From contig JAEDED010000023.1 in NCBI GenBank assembly GCA_016293495.1, forward strand, positions 1 to 37,741: 37,741 nt of DNA, in the 5' to 3' direction. Below, one piece after another: positions 1 to 7,355 of this stretch. Position 1 is the first letter of the stretch, and each line of letters begins with the position of its first letter. The stretch is from Treponema sp. Its GTDB lineage: Bacteria; Spirochaetota; Spirochaetia; Treponematales; Treponemataceae. The notes under the pieces were generated by a model. That model saw only the letters and a program-made list of their open reading frames with translations, did not search any database and had not been told where the DNA came from. The position numbers and the translations under genes were made by a program.

Positions 1-333
<333 letters not shown>

Positions 334-454
334 ATTATCATTTTCGTTTATCTTCTTACGCATTAACTTAACTTAAAGTTATGTTTTTCCAAAAGGGACG
401 AAGTTCCTCAGAGTAACATCTGACTGAATCAGTTCCGTACAGCTTAGTAATAAA

Positions 455-567
455 TGCCTGGTGGCCATAGTGGAGAGGAAATACCCGTTCCCATACCGAA
501 CACGGAAGTCAAGCTCTCTAACGCCGATGATACTGCTTTATTGTGGGAAAGTAGGTAGCTGCCAGGC
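455..567 (+). rRNA. rrf: 5S ribosomal RNA
   Basis: The 5' TGCCTGG and 3' CCAGGC strands pair to close helix I. Between them are the conserved loop sequence CCGAACACGGAAGT and a GTAGGT-type 3' arm. The length of about 113 nt is slightly short compared with E. coli (120). The gene follows 23S in the same orientation, the normal order for a bacterial rRNA operon. Confidence 0.95.
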
Positions 568-578
568 TTTTTTTTGTT
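555..578 (+). terminator. Probable rRNA operon terminator
   Basis: A run of eight T (568-575) begins directly after the 3' strand of the 5S closing stem. No separate hairpin is visible, so the 5S terminal helix itself may serve as the terminator stem. This is an inference from position. Confidence 0.4.
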
Positions 579-605
579 TAAATCAATTTATTGATTGTAT
601 TGATA

Positions 606-1154
606 ATGACCAGAAATAAAAAAATATTTTTATATATAGCATATTTTATACTTATCCTTATAACTTTAGGATTATTTATAATCACCAGATTAGATTTCAA
701 TCCTGTCTTGTTTACAGTTTTTATTTCAACATTTACAACAATATTTCATTTTACAATTAGATTCAGTTTCGCATATATCATTTGTAACCTGATAAAAAAA
801 TTGATCAGATATGATGCCTGGTGGTTTAGGGAAAAACCTTTTGAAAAAATGTTATACAGAATTTTATTCGTAAAGAAATGGAAAGAAACGCTTCCAACAT
901 GGAATGAAGGTGACTTTAAGGTTTCTCTGAATGAGTCTGAAATAGTTTTAAATAATATGTGCTTTGCTGAAGCTTATCACGAAGTCTGTATGGTTTTAAG
1001 TTTTATTCCGATTATTTTTTCAATATGGTGGGGACAAGTCTGGGTATTTTTCTGGACCTCGTTAGGTGGTGCTGTATTTGACAGTCTTTTTGTTTTAATA
1101 CAGAGGTTTAACAGACCTCGTGTATTAAAATATTATAACAGAACAAAAAATTGA
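606..1154 (+). CDS. CrtO-like acyltransferase family membrane protein
   Basis: A 182-residue membrane protein resembling glycosyl-4,4'-diaponeurosporenoate acyltransferase (staphylococcal CrtO, staphyloxanthin pathway). I recognise three landmarks in the same order as in that family: an FEK...LFVKKWKETLP block at about residues 79-97, an AEAYHEV segment followed by a hydrophobic helix in the middle, and the signature LIQRFNRPRV near the C-terminus. Two hydrophobic helices lie near the N-terminus (about 8-28 and 33-55) and two more near 125-165. Start: the ATG at 606 is preferred over an in-frame TTG at 591; neither has a clear Shine-Dalgarno. No carotenoid genes are nearby, so the substrate is unknown; an envelope lipid or glycolipid is only a guess. 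It follows the rRNA operon and converges on mnmA. Confidence 0.7.
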   Translation: MTRNKKIFLYIAYFILILITLGLFIITRLDFNPVLFTVFISTFTTIFHFTIRFSFAYIICNLIKKLIRYDAWWFREKPFEKMLYRILFVKKWKETLPTWNEGDFKVSLNESEIVLNNMCFAEAYHEVCMVLSFIPIIFSIWWGQVWVFFWTSLGGAVFDSLFVLIQRFNRPRVLKYYNRTKN

Positions 1155-1161
1155 CTGCGGA

Positions 1162-2337
1162 TTAATCTGCTGTTTTACAGATGATTCCTCCGCCTAAAAT
1201 TACATTATCTTTATAAATAACTACTGACTGTCCCGGTGCGACTGCTCTTTGAGGAACTTCGAAGGTTACTTTATATGGCTGACCGTGATAGCTAAAATCG
1301 TCATCTTCGTCTGGAATGTATTTTTCAATTTTTGCTTTAACGGGTCGGCTTGCAAGTCTGATTTTTACAGTTGCTTCAACTGTATCTTCAGGAATAATGT
1401 TTCCTGGCCAGATAAAATCATCTGCAATTAAAGCGTTTGAGTTCAATTCATCATTTTTAGCAAGAACTATAACATTGTTCTTTGCATCTATTGCCTGAAC
1501 ATAAACAGGGTAGTTAACGGCTACTCCAAGTCCGCGACGTTGACCGATAGTGTAGTGTTCAATACCGCGATGGCGGCCGAGAACTTTTCCGTCAAGATCA
1601 ATAATGTCACCAGGAATGCTTTTTTTATCAGAAAAAAGCATGTTAAAATAATCTTCACCTATAAAATCCTGACTTTCTTTTCTTGTAGCGGCGTACAATC
1701 CTGCTTTAGATGCAAGTTCAAATACCTCAGATTTTTTTGTATTAGCCAGAGGAAATCTTACTTTTGAAAGAGTTTCAGATGATAGCCTGTAAAGAAAATA
1801 TGTCTGATCTTTAGTCTGATCGGAGGCTGTTGAAATCATGCACGGTTTTTCATCTGTTCCATAAAGGCCGTTTTCAGGGCTTACAATTTTTGCATAATGA
1901 CCTGTGCAGAAATAATCAAATTCAATACCGAGTTTTTTTACTCCTTCAAGAAGAGCTCCGAACTTTACTGTCTGGTTACAGCGAATACACGGGTTAGGTG
2001 TACGGCCTGTGCGTAATTCTGATTTAAAATATTCAAGAACTTTTTCTCTGTAGGCATCCTGTACATCAATAACATGGTATTCAATATCGTTATCTGTGCA
2101 GAATTTCATACATTCTGAGATATTTTTTTGCTCTCCCGGGCCAAAACAGCTTGGTGGAAGGTCTTCGGGGTTTACGCCTTCAGGGAGACTTCCATCCCAC
2201 ATGCTCATTGTAACGCCTATGACGCAGCATCCGCGTTCCTTGAGGAGTAATGCTGTTAATGTGGAATCAACGCCGCCCGACATTCCTACGATTACGGTGT
2301 TTCCTTTGGCAGGCATTTCTTTTTCTATATAATTCAT
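1162..2337 (-). CDS. mnmA: tRNA-specific 2-thiouridylase MnmA, variant active site
   Basis: Makes the 2-thiouridine of the wobble base U34 in Lys, Glu and Gln tRNAs: ATP adenylates the uridine and sulphur is then delivered. 391 residues. The PP-loop GMSGGVDST is at about 18-26, PNPCIRCN (Cys117, Cys120) at 114-121, and the central block DQTYFLYRLS near 177. The C-terminal barrel carries the RAVAPGQSVVIY element. Oddity: where most MnmA proteins have SxxICFI with the second catalytic cysteine (Cys199 in E. coli), this one reads ESQDFIGEDY at 221-230 with no cysteine, and Cys117 occupies the place of E. coli Asp99. Extra cysteines occur at 64, 76 and 80. The start at 2337 has AGGA five bases upstream. 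It follows the DUF1893 gene by 37 bases, probably in one operon. Confidence 0.93.
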   Translation of the reverse strand: MNYIEKEMPAKGNTVIVGMSGGVDSTLTALLLKERGCCVIGVTMSMWDGSLPEGVNPEDLPPSCFGPGEQKNISECMKFCTDNDIEYHVIDVQDAYREKVLEYFKSELRTGRTPNPCIRCNQTVKFGALLEGVKKLGIEFDYFCTGHYAKIVSPENGLYGTDEKPCMISTASDQTKDQTYFLYRLSSETLSKVRFPLANTKKSEVFELASKAGLYAATRKESQDFIGEDYFNMLFSDKKSIPGDIIDLDGKVLGRHRGIEHYTIGQRRGLGVAVNYPVYVQAIDAKNNVIVLAKNDELNSNALIADDFIWPGNIIPEDTVEATVKIRLASRPVKAKIEKYIPDEDDDFSYHGQPYKVTFEVPQRAVAPGQSVVIYKDNVILGGGIICKTAD

Positions 2338-2374
2338 TTAATTCCTGTAATTGCTGTTTTATTTGAAAAATAGT

Positions 2375-2791
2375 TTATTTACTATAACCAATTGCTTTTT
2401 TGATGTCTTCTATTGCCTGGATTGCAGAACCTGAACGGAGAACTGAAAGTTCAACCGGATCGATTTCTTTCATCTGTGCGTCGAGAACTGTTTCTATCAT
2501 CTCATCATAGGAATATTCAATTTCTGCACGGTCAAGAATCTGAACTGCAAGTTTTGCCATTTTTTTTGCATGTACTGCTTCGATTCCCAGAAGTACATAT
2601 AAAAAGGCTGCTGCACGTCCTGTGATCTTGTCACATAGGGAATATTCACTGAAATCTTCACCTGATTCAATTAAATCTATTACAGATTTAAGACCTTTTT
2701 CTTTATTTGTAATAATTTTTCCTTCGCCGGCAATTACAAAACTGTAATTATCCTTTGAAAATTCCTCTTTTGCTATATCAATGTTACTCAT
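2375..2791 (-). CDS. DUF1893 family protein
   Basis: A 138-residue soluble protein matching the DUF1893 pattern: a short N-terminal strand pair ending in a GEGKIITNKEKGLK block, then CDKITGRAAAFLYVLLGIEAVHAK, described here by its core residues DK..GRAAA at about 65-72, and a C-terminal helical part. The family has a deaminase-like fold (known from a Thermotoga structure) but no established reaction; I give no function. Start: ATG at 2791, because a TATAAT -10 box ends seven bases upstream, which excludes the longer TTG start at 2827. Transcript is therefore predicted leaderless. mnmA lies directly downstream on the same strand, so a link to tRNA or nucleotide metabolism is possible but unproven. 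Confidence 0.75.
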   Translation of the reverse strand: MSNIDIAKEEFSKDNYSFVIAGEGKIITNKEKGLKSVIDLIESGEDFSEYSLCDKITGRAAAFLYVLLGIEAVHAKKMAKLAVQILDRAEIEYSYDEMIETVLDAQMKEIDPVELSVLRSGSAIQAIEDIKKAIGYSK

Positions 2792-2798
2792 GTTTACT

Positions 2799-2827
2799 AT
2801 TATATCAATAATAACAATATTGCACAA
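2799..2827 (-). promoter_or_regulatory. Sigma-70 promoter of DUF1893-mnmA (leaderless type)
   Basis: On the minus strand, -35 TTGTGC (2827-2822), a 17-base spacer, then -10 TATAAT (2804-2799). Seven bases separate the -10 box from the ATG at 2791, so transcription should begin at or next to the start codon. No Shine-Dalgarno is present. Confidence 0.65.
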
Positions 2828-2902
2828 ATCCTTTATAATTTGTATAATTATAATAATAATTTTATAGTTATTGCATATTTATGCAATTTTGAGGGAAAAA
2901 TA

Positions 2903-4261
2903 TTGAAAAATATTCACAACAATGCATTTCTTAAGCACATGGCAGTTGTTACAGAAAAGAAATACTGTATTAATCCGGATCTTTACGAAAAATATGATGT
3001 TAAACGCGGACTTCGTTATGCGAACGGAACTGGTGTACTCGTTGGTCTTACTAAAATCGGAGATGTTGTTGGTTATGAAATTCAGGACGGAAAAAAAGTT
3101 CCGATTCCTGGAAAACTTATGTATCGCGGATATGATGTTGCAGAATTAGTTCATGATGCTGAAAAGCATAATGACTTCTGTTATGAACAGACTGTATACC
3201 TTTTGCTTTTTGGAAAACTTCCTACTAAAAAACAGCTCGAGGAATTTAAACAGTACCTTGGTTCTCTTCGTGTTCTTCCACCAAACTTTACTGAAGACAT
3301 GATCATGAAAGCACCATCAAAAGATATCATGAATAAAATTGCCCGTAGTGTTCTTGCAAGTTATTCTTACGATCCTGATCCTGAAAACCGTGAAGTTTCA
3401 AATATCATGAGACAGTGTCTTGAATTGATTGCGCGTTTTTCAACTTTGGCTGCTTATGCATATCAGGCAAAACGCCGCTATTATGATGAAAAGAGTATGT
3501 ATATTCATAACCCTCTTCCTGAACTTTCAACTGCAGAAAACTTTTTGCGACTGATTCGTGCAGATGGAAAATATACAAAACTTGAAGCTCAGATTCTTGA
3601 CCTTGCGTTGATTCTTCATGCTGAACACGGTGGTGGTAATAACTCATCTCTTACTGTTCACGTAGTTTCATCTGCTGATACTGATACTTATTCTGCAATT
3701 GCTGCTGCCGTAGGTTCGCTCAAAGGAAAAAGACATGGTGGTGCAAATATTCGTGTTATCGAAATGATGGATGATATTAAAAAGCATGTTAAAAACTGGT
3801 CAGATGAAGAACAGATCAGAGCTTACTTGAAGAAAATTGCAACAAAGAAAGCGTTTGATAAGACTGGTCTCATTTACGGAATGGGTCATGCTATTTATAC
3901 AATTTCAGATCCTCGCGCAATTCTTCTTAATGAACTTGCTGAAAAGCTCGCTAAAGAAAAAGGCTGTCTTGATGAATTCAAATTGTATAAATCAATTGAA
4001 AAAATCGGACCTGAAGTATTATACGAAATTCACGGTAAAGGAAAGCAGATCTGTGCAAACGTTGACTTCTTCTCTGGCTTTGTTTACACAATACTTAACA
4101 TTCCTCGTGAATTGTATACACCATTGTTTGCAATCTCTCGTATTGCAGGATGGAGTGCTCACCGTATTGAGGAAGTCATTGCCGGCGGAAGAATCTATCG
4201 TCCTGCTTACAAGAATGTTTGTCCGGAACGCAAGTATATTCCAATGGACCAGCGCCGCTAG
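2903..4261 (+). CDS. gltA: Citrate synthase (citrate/2-methylcitrate synthase family)
   Basis: Condenses acetyl-CoA with oxaloacetate to citrate; a 2-methylcitrate activity cannot be excluded from sequence. 452 residues from a TTG at 2903, chosen because GAGGG (2891-2895) lies seven bases upstream; an ATG at 2939 is the alternative. The catalytic residues are all present: His242 in HAEHGGGN, His329 in GMGHAIY, and Asp388 in NVDFFSGF, followed by LYTPLFAISRIAGWSAHR. The GHAIYTISDPRA form of the second motif resembles the Firmicutes-type long citrate synthases rather than the E. coli enzyme. rsuA starts three bases after its stop. In a fermentative spirochaete the likely use is making 2-oxoglutarate for glutamate rather than a full TCA cycle (inference). 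Confidence 0.93.
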   Translation: MKNIHNNAFLKHMAVVTEKKYCINPDLYEKYDVKRGLRYANGTGVLVGLTKIGDVVGYEIQDGKKVPIPGKLMYRGYDVAELVHDAEKHNDFCYEQTVYLLLFGKLPTKKQLEEFKQYLGSLRVLPPNFTEDMIMKAPSKDIMNKIARSVLASYSYDPDPENREVSNIMRQCLELIARFSTLAAYAYQAKRRYYDEKSMYIHNPLPELSTAENFLRLIRADGKYTKLEAQILDLALILHAEHGGGNNSSLTVHVVSSADTDTYSAIAAAVGSLKGKRHGGANIRVIEMMDDIKKHVKNWSDEEQIRAYLKKIATKKAFDKTGLIYGMGHAIYTISDPRAILLNELAEKLAKEKGCLDEFKLYKSIEKIGPEVLYEIHGKGKQICANVDFFSGFVYTILNIPRELYTPLFAISRIAGWSAHRIEEVIAGGRIYRPAYKNVCPERKYIPMDQRR

Positions 4262-4264
4262 TTT

Positions 4265-5011
4265 ATGAGCACAGACCGTATTGATAAAATTTTAGCACAT
4301 GAAGGCTTTGGAACAAGAAAAGATGTACGAAAATATTTTCGTGCATCTAAAGTTCTTGTTAACGGACAGGTAATTACTGATCCGGGCTTTCATTGTGATA
4401 TTGATAAAGATGAAATTTCTGTAGAAGGTGAAATACTAAATATTGAAAAAAATATTTATCTTATGATGAATAAGCCTCAAAATACAGTTTGTGCAAATAA
4501 AGACGGACTTCACCAGACTGTTTTTGATCTTCTTGAGGAACAGTATCGCATCGGTTTTGCTCTTGAAAACCTTCATTTGATTGGACGCCTCGATATTGAT
4601 ACAGAAGGACTTTTGATTTTTACTACAGACGGAAAATTGACTCACCGGCTTATAAGTCCGAAAACAAACTGTCCTAAAAAATATTTTGTCCGTCTTGAAA
4701 ATTCCATTGATGAAAATCTTAAAAATGAATACGAAAAAAAACTGGCAGCAGGAATTCGTATTCCGGCAGAAGATAATGAAGATGAAGCTGACTGTCTTCC
4801 TGCAAAAATTGAATTTACTTCAAGTGATGATGAAGTTTATTTGACAATTGTAGAAGGAAAATATCATCAGGTAAAAAGAATGTTCCGTGCTTTGGGTAAT
4901 AAAGTTATTTTTCTTAAGCGCGTAAGCATTAATGAACTTAAGCTTGATGAAAATCTTTCGACAGGTTCCTACCGCAAAATGAGTCCGGAAGAAGTTGCTC
5001 TTCTTGGATAA
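4265..5011 (+). CDS. rsuA: Small-subunit rRNA pseudouridine synthase, RsuA family
   Basis: Isomerises a uridine in 16S rRNA (U516 in E. coli) to pseudouridine. 248 residues: an N-terminal S4 RNA-binding domain (about 4-50, with RIDKILAHEGFGTRKDVR), then the catalytic domain with LMMNKP at 66-71 and GRLDIDTEGLL, where Asp110 is the catalytic aspartate. The motif KYHQVKRMFRALGN near 215 is typical of the RsuA/RluB/E/F branch. The ATG sits three bases after the citrate synthase stop with no Shine-Dalgarno, so translational coupling is likely. The exact target base is inferred from the family. Confidence 0.9.
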   Translation: MSTDRIDKILAHEGFGTRKDVRKYFRASKVLVNGQVITDPGFHCDIDKDEISVEGEILNIEKNIYLMMNKPQNTVCANKDGLHQTVFDLLEEQYRIGFALENLHLIGRLDIDTEGLLIFTTDGKLTHRLISPKTNCPKKYFVRLENSIDENLKNEYEKKLAAGIRIPAEDNEDEADCLPAKIEFTSSDDEVYLTIVEGKYHQVKRMFRALGNKVIFLKRVSINELKLDENLSTGSYRKMSPEEVALLG

Positions 5012-5032
5012 ATTCCTTTTTTAGTATATTAT
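5004..5032 (+). promoter_or_regulatory. Candidate promoter of fhs
   Basis: TTGGAT (5004-5009), 17-base spacer, TATTAT (5027-5032). The -35 box overlaps the end of rsuA. Predicted transcription start is near 5039, giving a leader of about 45 nt that contains AAGGAG. Confidence 0.45.
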
Positions 5033-5051
5033 AAATTACAATTAATTTATA
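5030..5051. repeat. AT-only inverted repeat at the fhs promoter
   Basis: Perfect nine-base arms TATAAATTA (5030-5038) and TAATTTATA (5043-5051) flank CAAT. The repeat overlaps the candidate -10 box and transcription start of fhs. It could be an operator, but such AT palindromes also arise by chance in AT-rich DNA. Confidence 0.4.
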
Positions 5052-5083
5052 AAAATCAGATTCTTTTTATAAGGAGACATAAA

Positions 5084-6769
5084 GTGCTTACAGATATTGA
5101 AATCGCTCAGAAAAACGAAATGGTGCCAATTAAAAACATTGCAGAGAAAATTTCAGTCTCCGAAGATAGTCTTGATTTTTACGGACAGTATAAGGCAAAA
5201 ATTACAATGCCTGAACTTAGAAAACTTCAGGCAAAAGTTCTTGACGAAAAAAAGGCAGGAAAATTAATTCTTGTTACAGCTATTACTCCGACTGCAGCCG
5301 GTGAAGGTAAGTCAACAGTTTCTATTGGGCTTGCTGACGGTATGCAGAAAATCGGAAAGAAGGCTGTTATTGCTTTGCGTGAACCTTCTTTAGGTCCTTG
5401 TTTTGGTGTAAAAGGCGGAGCCTGCGGTGGCGGCTATGCACAGGTTGTCCCGATGGAAGATATTAACCTCCATTTTACAGGTGACATTCACGCTATTTCC
5501 ATTGCGAACAATCTTATTTCTGCGTTAATCGATAATCATATTCAGCAGGGAAACGAACTTGGAATTGATCCACGCACAATCAGCTGGAAGCGCTGTGTTG
5601 ATTTGAACGACCGTGCTCTTAGAAATATTACAATTGGAATGGGAACAACTATTGACGGTGTTCCTCGCCAGGATCATTTCTGCATTTCTGTTGCTTCAGA
5701 AATTATGGCGATTGTCTGCCTTTCAAAATCTATCAGTGAACTTAAAGAAAGAATTTCTAATATTACAATTGCTCAGACTTACAAAAAAGAATATGTAAAA
5801 TTCGGTCAGCTTAAATGTACAGGTGCCATTGCAGCTTTACTCAAAGATGCAATCAGACCAAATCTTGTTCAGACACTTGAAAAAACACCGGCCTTTATTC
5901 ATGGCGGTCCTTTTGCAAATATTGCTCATGGATGTAACTCGATTAATGCTACAATCTGTGCTCTTGCAACAGGTGATTATGTTGTTACTGAAGCAGGCTT
6001 TGCTGCAGATCTTGGGGCAGAAAAATTCTTTGACATTAAATGCCGTATGAATAACCTTAAACCTTCTGCCTGTGTAATTGTTGCAACAATCAGAGCTCTT
6101 AAGATGCACGGTGGAGTTATTAAGGCAGATTTAAGTAAAGAAAATCTTGCTGCTCTTGAAAAGGGATTTGAAAACCTTCAGGTTCATATTGAAAATATCA
6201 AGAAGTTCGGCGTAGAAGCTGTAGTTGCTGTTAATAAATTTATTACTGACTCAGATGCAGAAATCGAGCTTCTTACAAAACTTTGTGAAAAAATCGGTGC
6301 TAAAGCAGTACTTTCTGAAGGCTGGGAAAAAGGCGGAGAAGGTGCAAAGGAACTTGCAAAAGTTGTATGTGAAATTGCTGACAGCGGTAAGTCAAACTTT
6401 AAGCCGTTATATGAATCAAATATTTCTTTGAAGGAAAAAATTGAAACTCTTGCAAAAGAAATTTACAGAGCTGAAAGAGTTGAATTTGATGCTGCGGCAT
6501 TGAAAAAACTTCAGAAGTTTGAAGAAGCCGGATTTGGAAGTCTTCCGATCTGTATGGCAAAAACTCAGAACTCAATCAGCCATGATAAAGGTGCAGTTGG
6601 TGCACCAAAAGGTTATACATTCCCTGTTCGTGACGTACAGCTTTACAGCGGTGCAGGTTTTGTTGTAGCGTTTGCCGGAGAAATCGTACAGATGCCGGGC
6701 CTTCCAAAACTTCCTGCAGCATTGAATATTGATGTTGATGATGACGGAGTTATTTTTGGATTGTTCTAG
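5084..6769 (+). CDS. fhs: Formate-tetrahydrofolate ligase
   Basis: Joins formate to tetrahydrofolate using ATP, giving 10-formyl-THF for purine, fMet and (in acetogens) Wood-Ljungdahl metabolism. 561 residues, the usual length. The ATP-binding P-loop TPTAAGEGKST is at 68-78, followed by the family signature EPSLGPCFGVKGGACGGG near 110-130 and DINLHFTGD. The C-terminal block VQLYSGAGFVVAFAGEI and MPGLPKLPAA is intact. Start is GTG at 5084 with AAGGAG at 5071-5076, seven bases away. It appears to be a single-gene unit with a promoter behind rsuA and a strong terminator after it. Some gut treponemes are acetogens, but no other pathway gene is in view. Confidence 0.97.
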   Translation: MLTDIEIAQKNEMVPIKNIAEKISVSEDSLDFYGQYKAKITMPELRKLQAKVLDEKKAGKLILVTAITPTAAGEGKSTVSIGLADGMQKIGKKAVIALREPSLGPCFGVKGGACGGGYAQVVPMEDINLHFTGDIHAISIANNLISALIDNHIQQGNELGIDPRTISWKRCVDLNDRALRNITIGMGTTIDGVPRQDHFCISVASEIMAIVCLSKSISELKERISNITIAQTYKKEYVKFGQLKCTGAIAALLKDAIRPNLVQTLEKTPAFIHGGPFANIAHGCNSINATICALATGDYVVTEAGFAADLGAEKFFDIKCRMNNLKPSACVIVATIRALKMHGGVIKADLSKENLAALEKGFENLQVHIENIKKFGVEAVVAVNKFITDSDAEIELLTKLCEKIGAKAVLSEGWEKGGEGAKELAKVVCEIADSGKSNFKPLYESNISLKEKIETLAKEIYRAERVEFDAAALKKLQKFEEAGFGSLPICMAKTQNSISHDKGAVGAPKGYTFPVRDVQLYSGAGFVVAFAGEIVQMPGLPKLPAALNIDVDDDGVIFGLF

Positions 6770-6790
6770 AATTAATTTCCTGTAAAATAG

Positions 6791-6835
6791 AAAAGCCACG
6801 GTTTTGAAAATAAATCATTACCGTGGCTTTTTTTT
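6791..6835. terminator. Bidirectional rho-independent terminator (fhs / suf operon)
   Basis: Twelve-base perfect stem AAAAGCCACGGT (6791-6802) with ACCGTGGCTTTT (6820-6831), loop of 17 bases, T-run on the + strand to 6835 and A-run on the other side. It lies between the convergent fhs and sufU genes and can serve both. Confidence 0.9.
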
Positions 6836-6860
6836 ATTAATGCATTAAAATAAATATTTA

Positions 6861-7331
6861 TTATTTATTTGTGCAGCATTCAGGATTTTGTGAAGATGCG
6901 GAATCTTTTTCTGAATCGAAACATTCCTTCATTGTGCGCCAGCCCAATACGGCGCATTTAACGCGGGCTGGCATTTTAGAAATGTCCTGAAGACATGCTG
7001 CTTCATCAAGTTCTTCAATTTCGTTTTCTGATGCTGTTCCTTTGATCATTCCCATAAAGTTTTCTGCAAGCTTGAGTGCTTCTGCTTTAGGTTTTCCGAT
7101 TATGAGATCAAGCATCATGTCAACAGAAGCCTGACTGATTGCACAGCCGCTTCCAGTAAATGAACCGTCAGTAATTACATCGTTTTCAACTTTTAAATTT
7201 AATGTAATGTTGTCACCGCAGCTTGGATTTACTCCGTTAAGTGAAATTGTTGAATCACTCATTTCGCTTTTGTGGCTTGGGTTGATGTTATGCTCGTTTA
7301 AGATTTCGCGGTATAATTCTTTTGTATCCAT
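6861..7331 (-). CDS. sufU: Fe-S scaffold/sulphur transfer protein SufU
   Basis: Accepts persulphide sulphur from SufS for cluster assembly by SufBCD. 156 residues. Three ligand cysteines are visible: Cys38 in NPSCGD (with Asp40), Cys63 in GSGCAISQ, and Cys126 in RVKCAVLGW. The 63-residue spacing between the second and third cysteine is the SufU type (with insertion), not the IscU type, so a zinc-binding sulphurtransferase role as in Firmicutes is expected. The C-terminal tail (about 139-156) is Ser-rich and ends with a Cys-Cys pair, which is not part of the core fold. Last gene of the operon, 24 bases after sufS. Confidence 0.93.
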   Translation of the reverse strand: MDTKELYREILNEHNINPSHKSEMSDSTISLNGVNPSCGDNITLNLKVENDVITDGSFTGSGCAISQASVDMMLDLIIGKPKAEALKLAENFMGMIKGTASENEIEELDEAACLQDISKMPARVKCAVLGWRTMKECFDSEKDSASSQNPECCTNK

Positions 7332-7355
7332 TTGTATTTCCAGTTAAGTTTTATA

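Noticed and set aside
334..454. A tRNA gene in the 23S-5S spacer
   Set aside because: No cloverleaf, no TTCGA-type T-loop and no CCA end can be placed; only short local hairpins are present.
1155..1172. Palindrome GCGGATTAATCTGC between the first membrane gene and mnmA as a terminator
   Set aside because: The arms meet without a loop and no T-run follows; the mnmA end overlaps it, so it is probably coincidental coding sequence.
5012..5083. THF riboswitch before fhs
   Set aside because: The predicted leader is about 45 nt, too short for the known THF aptamers, and no conserved core is visible.
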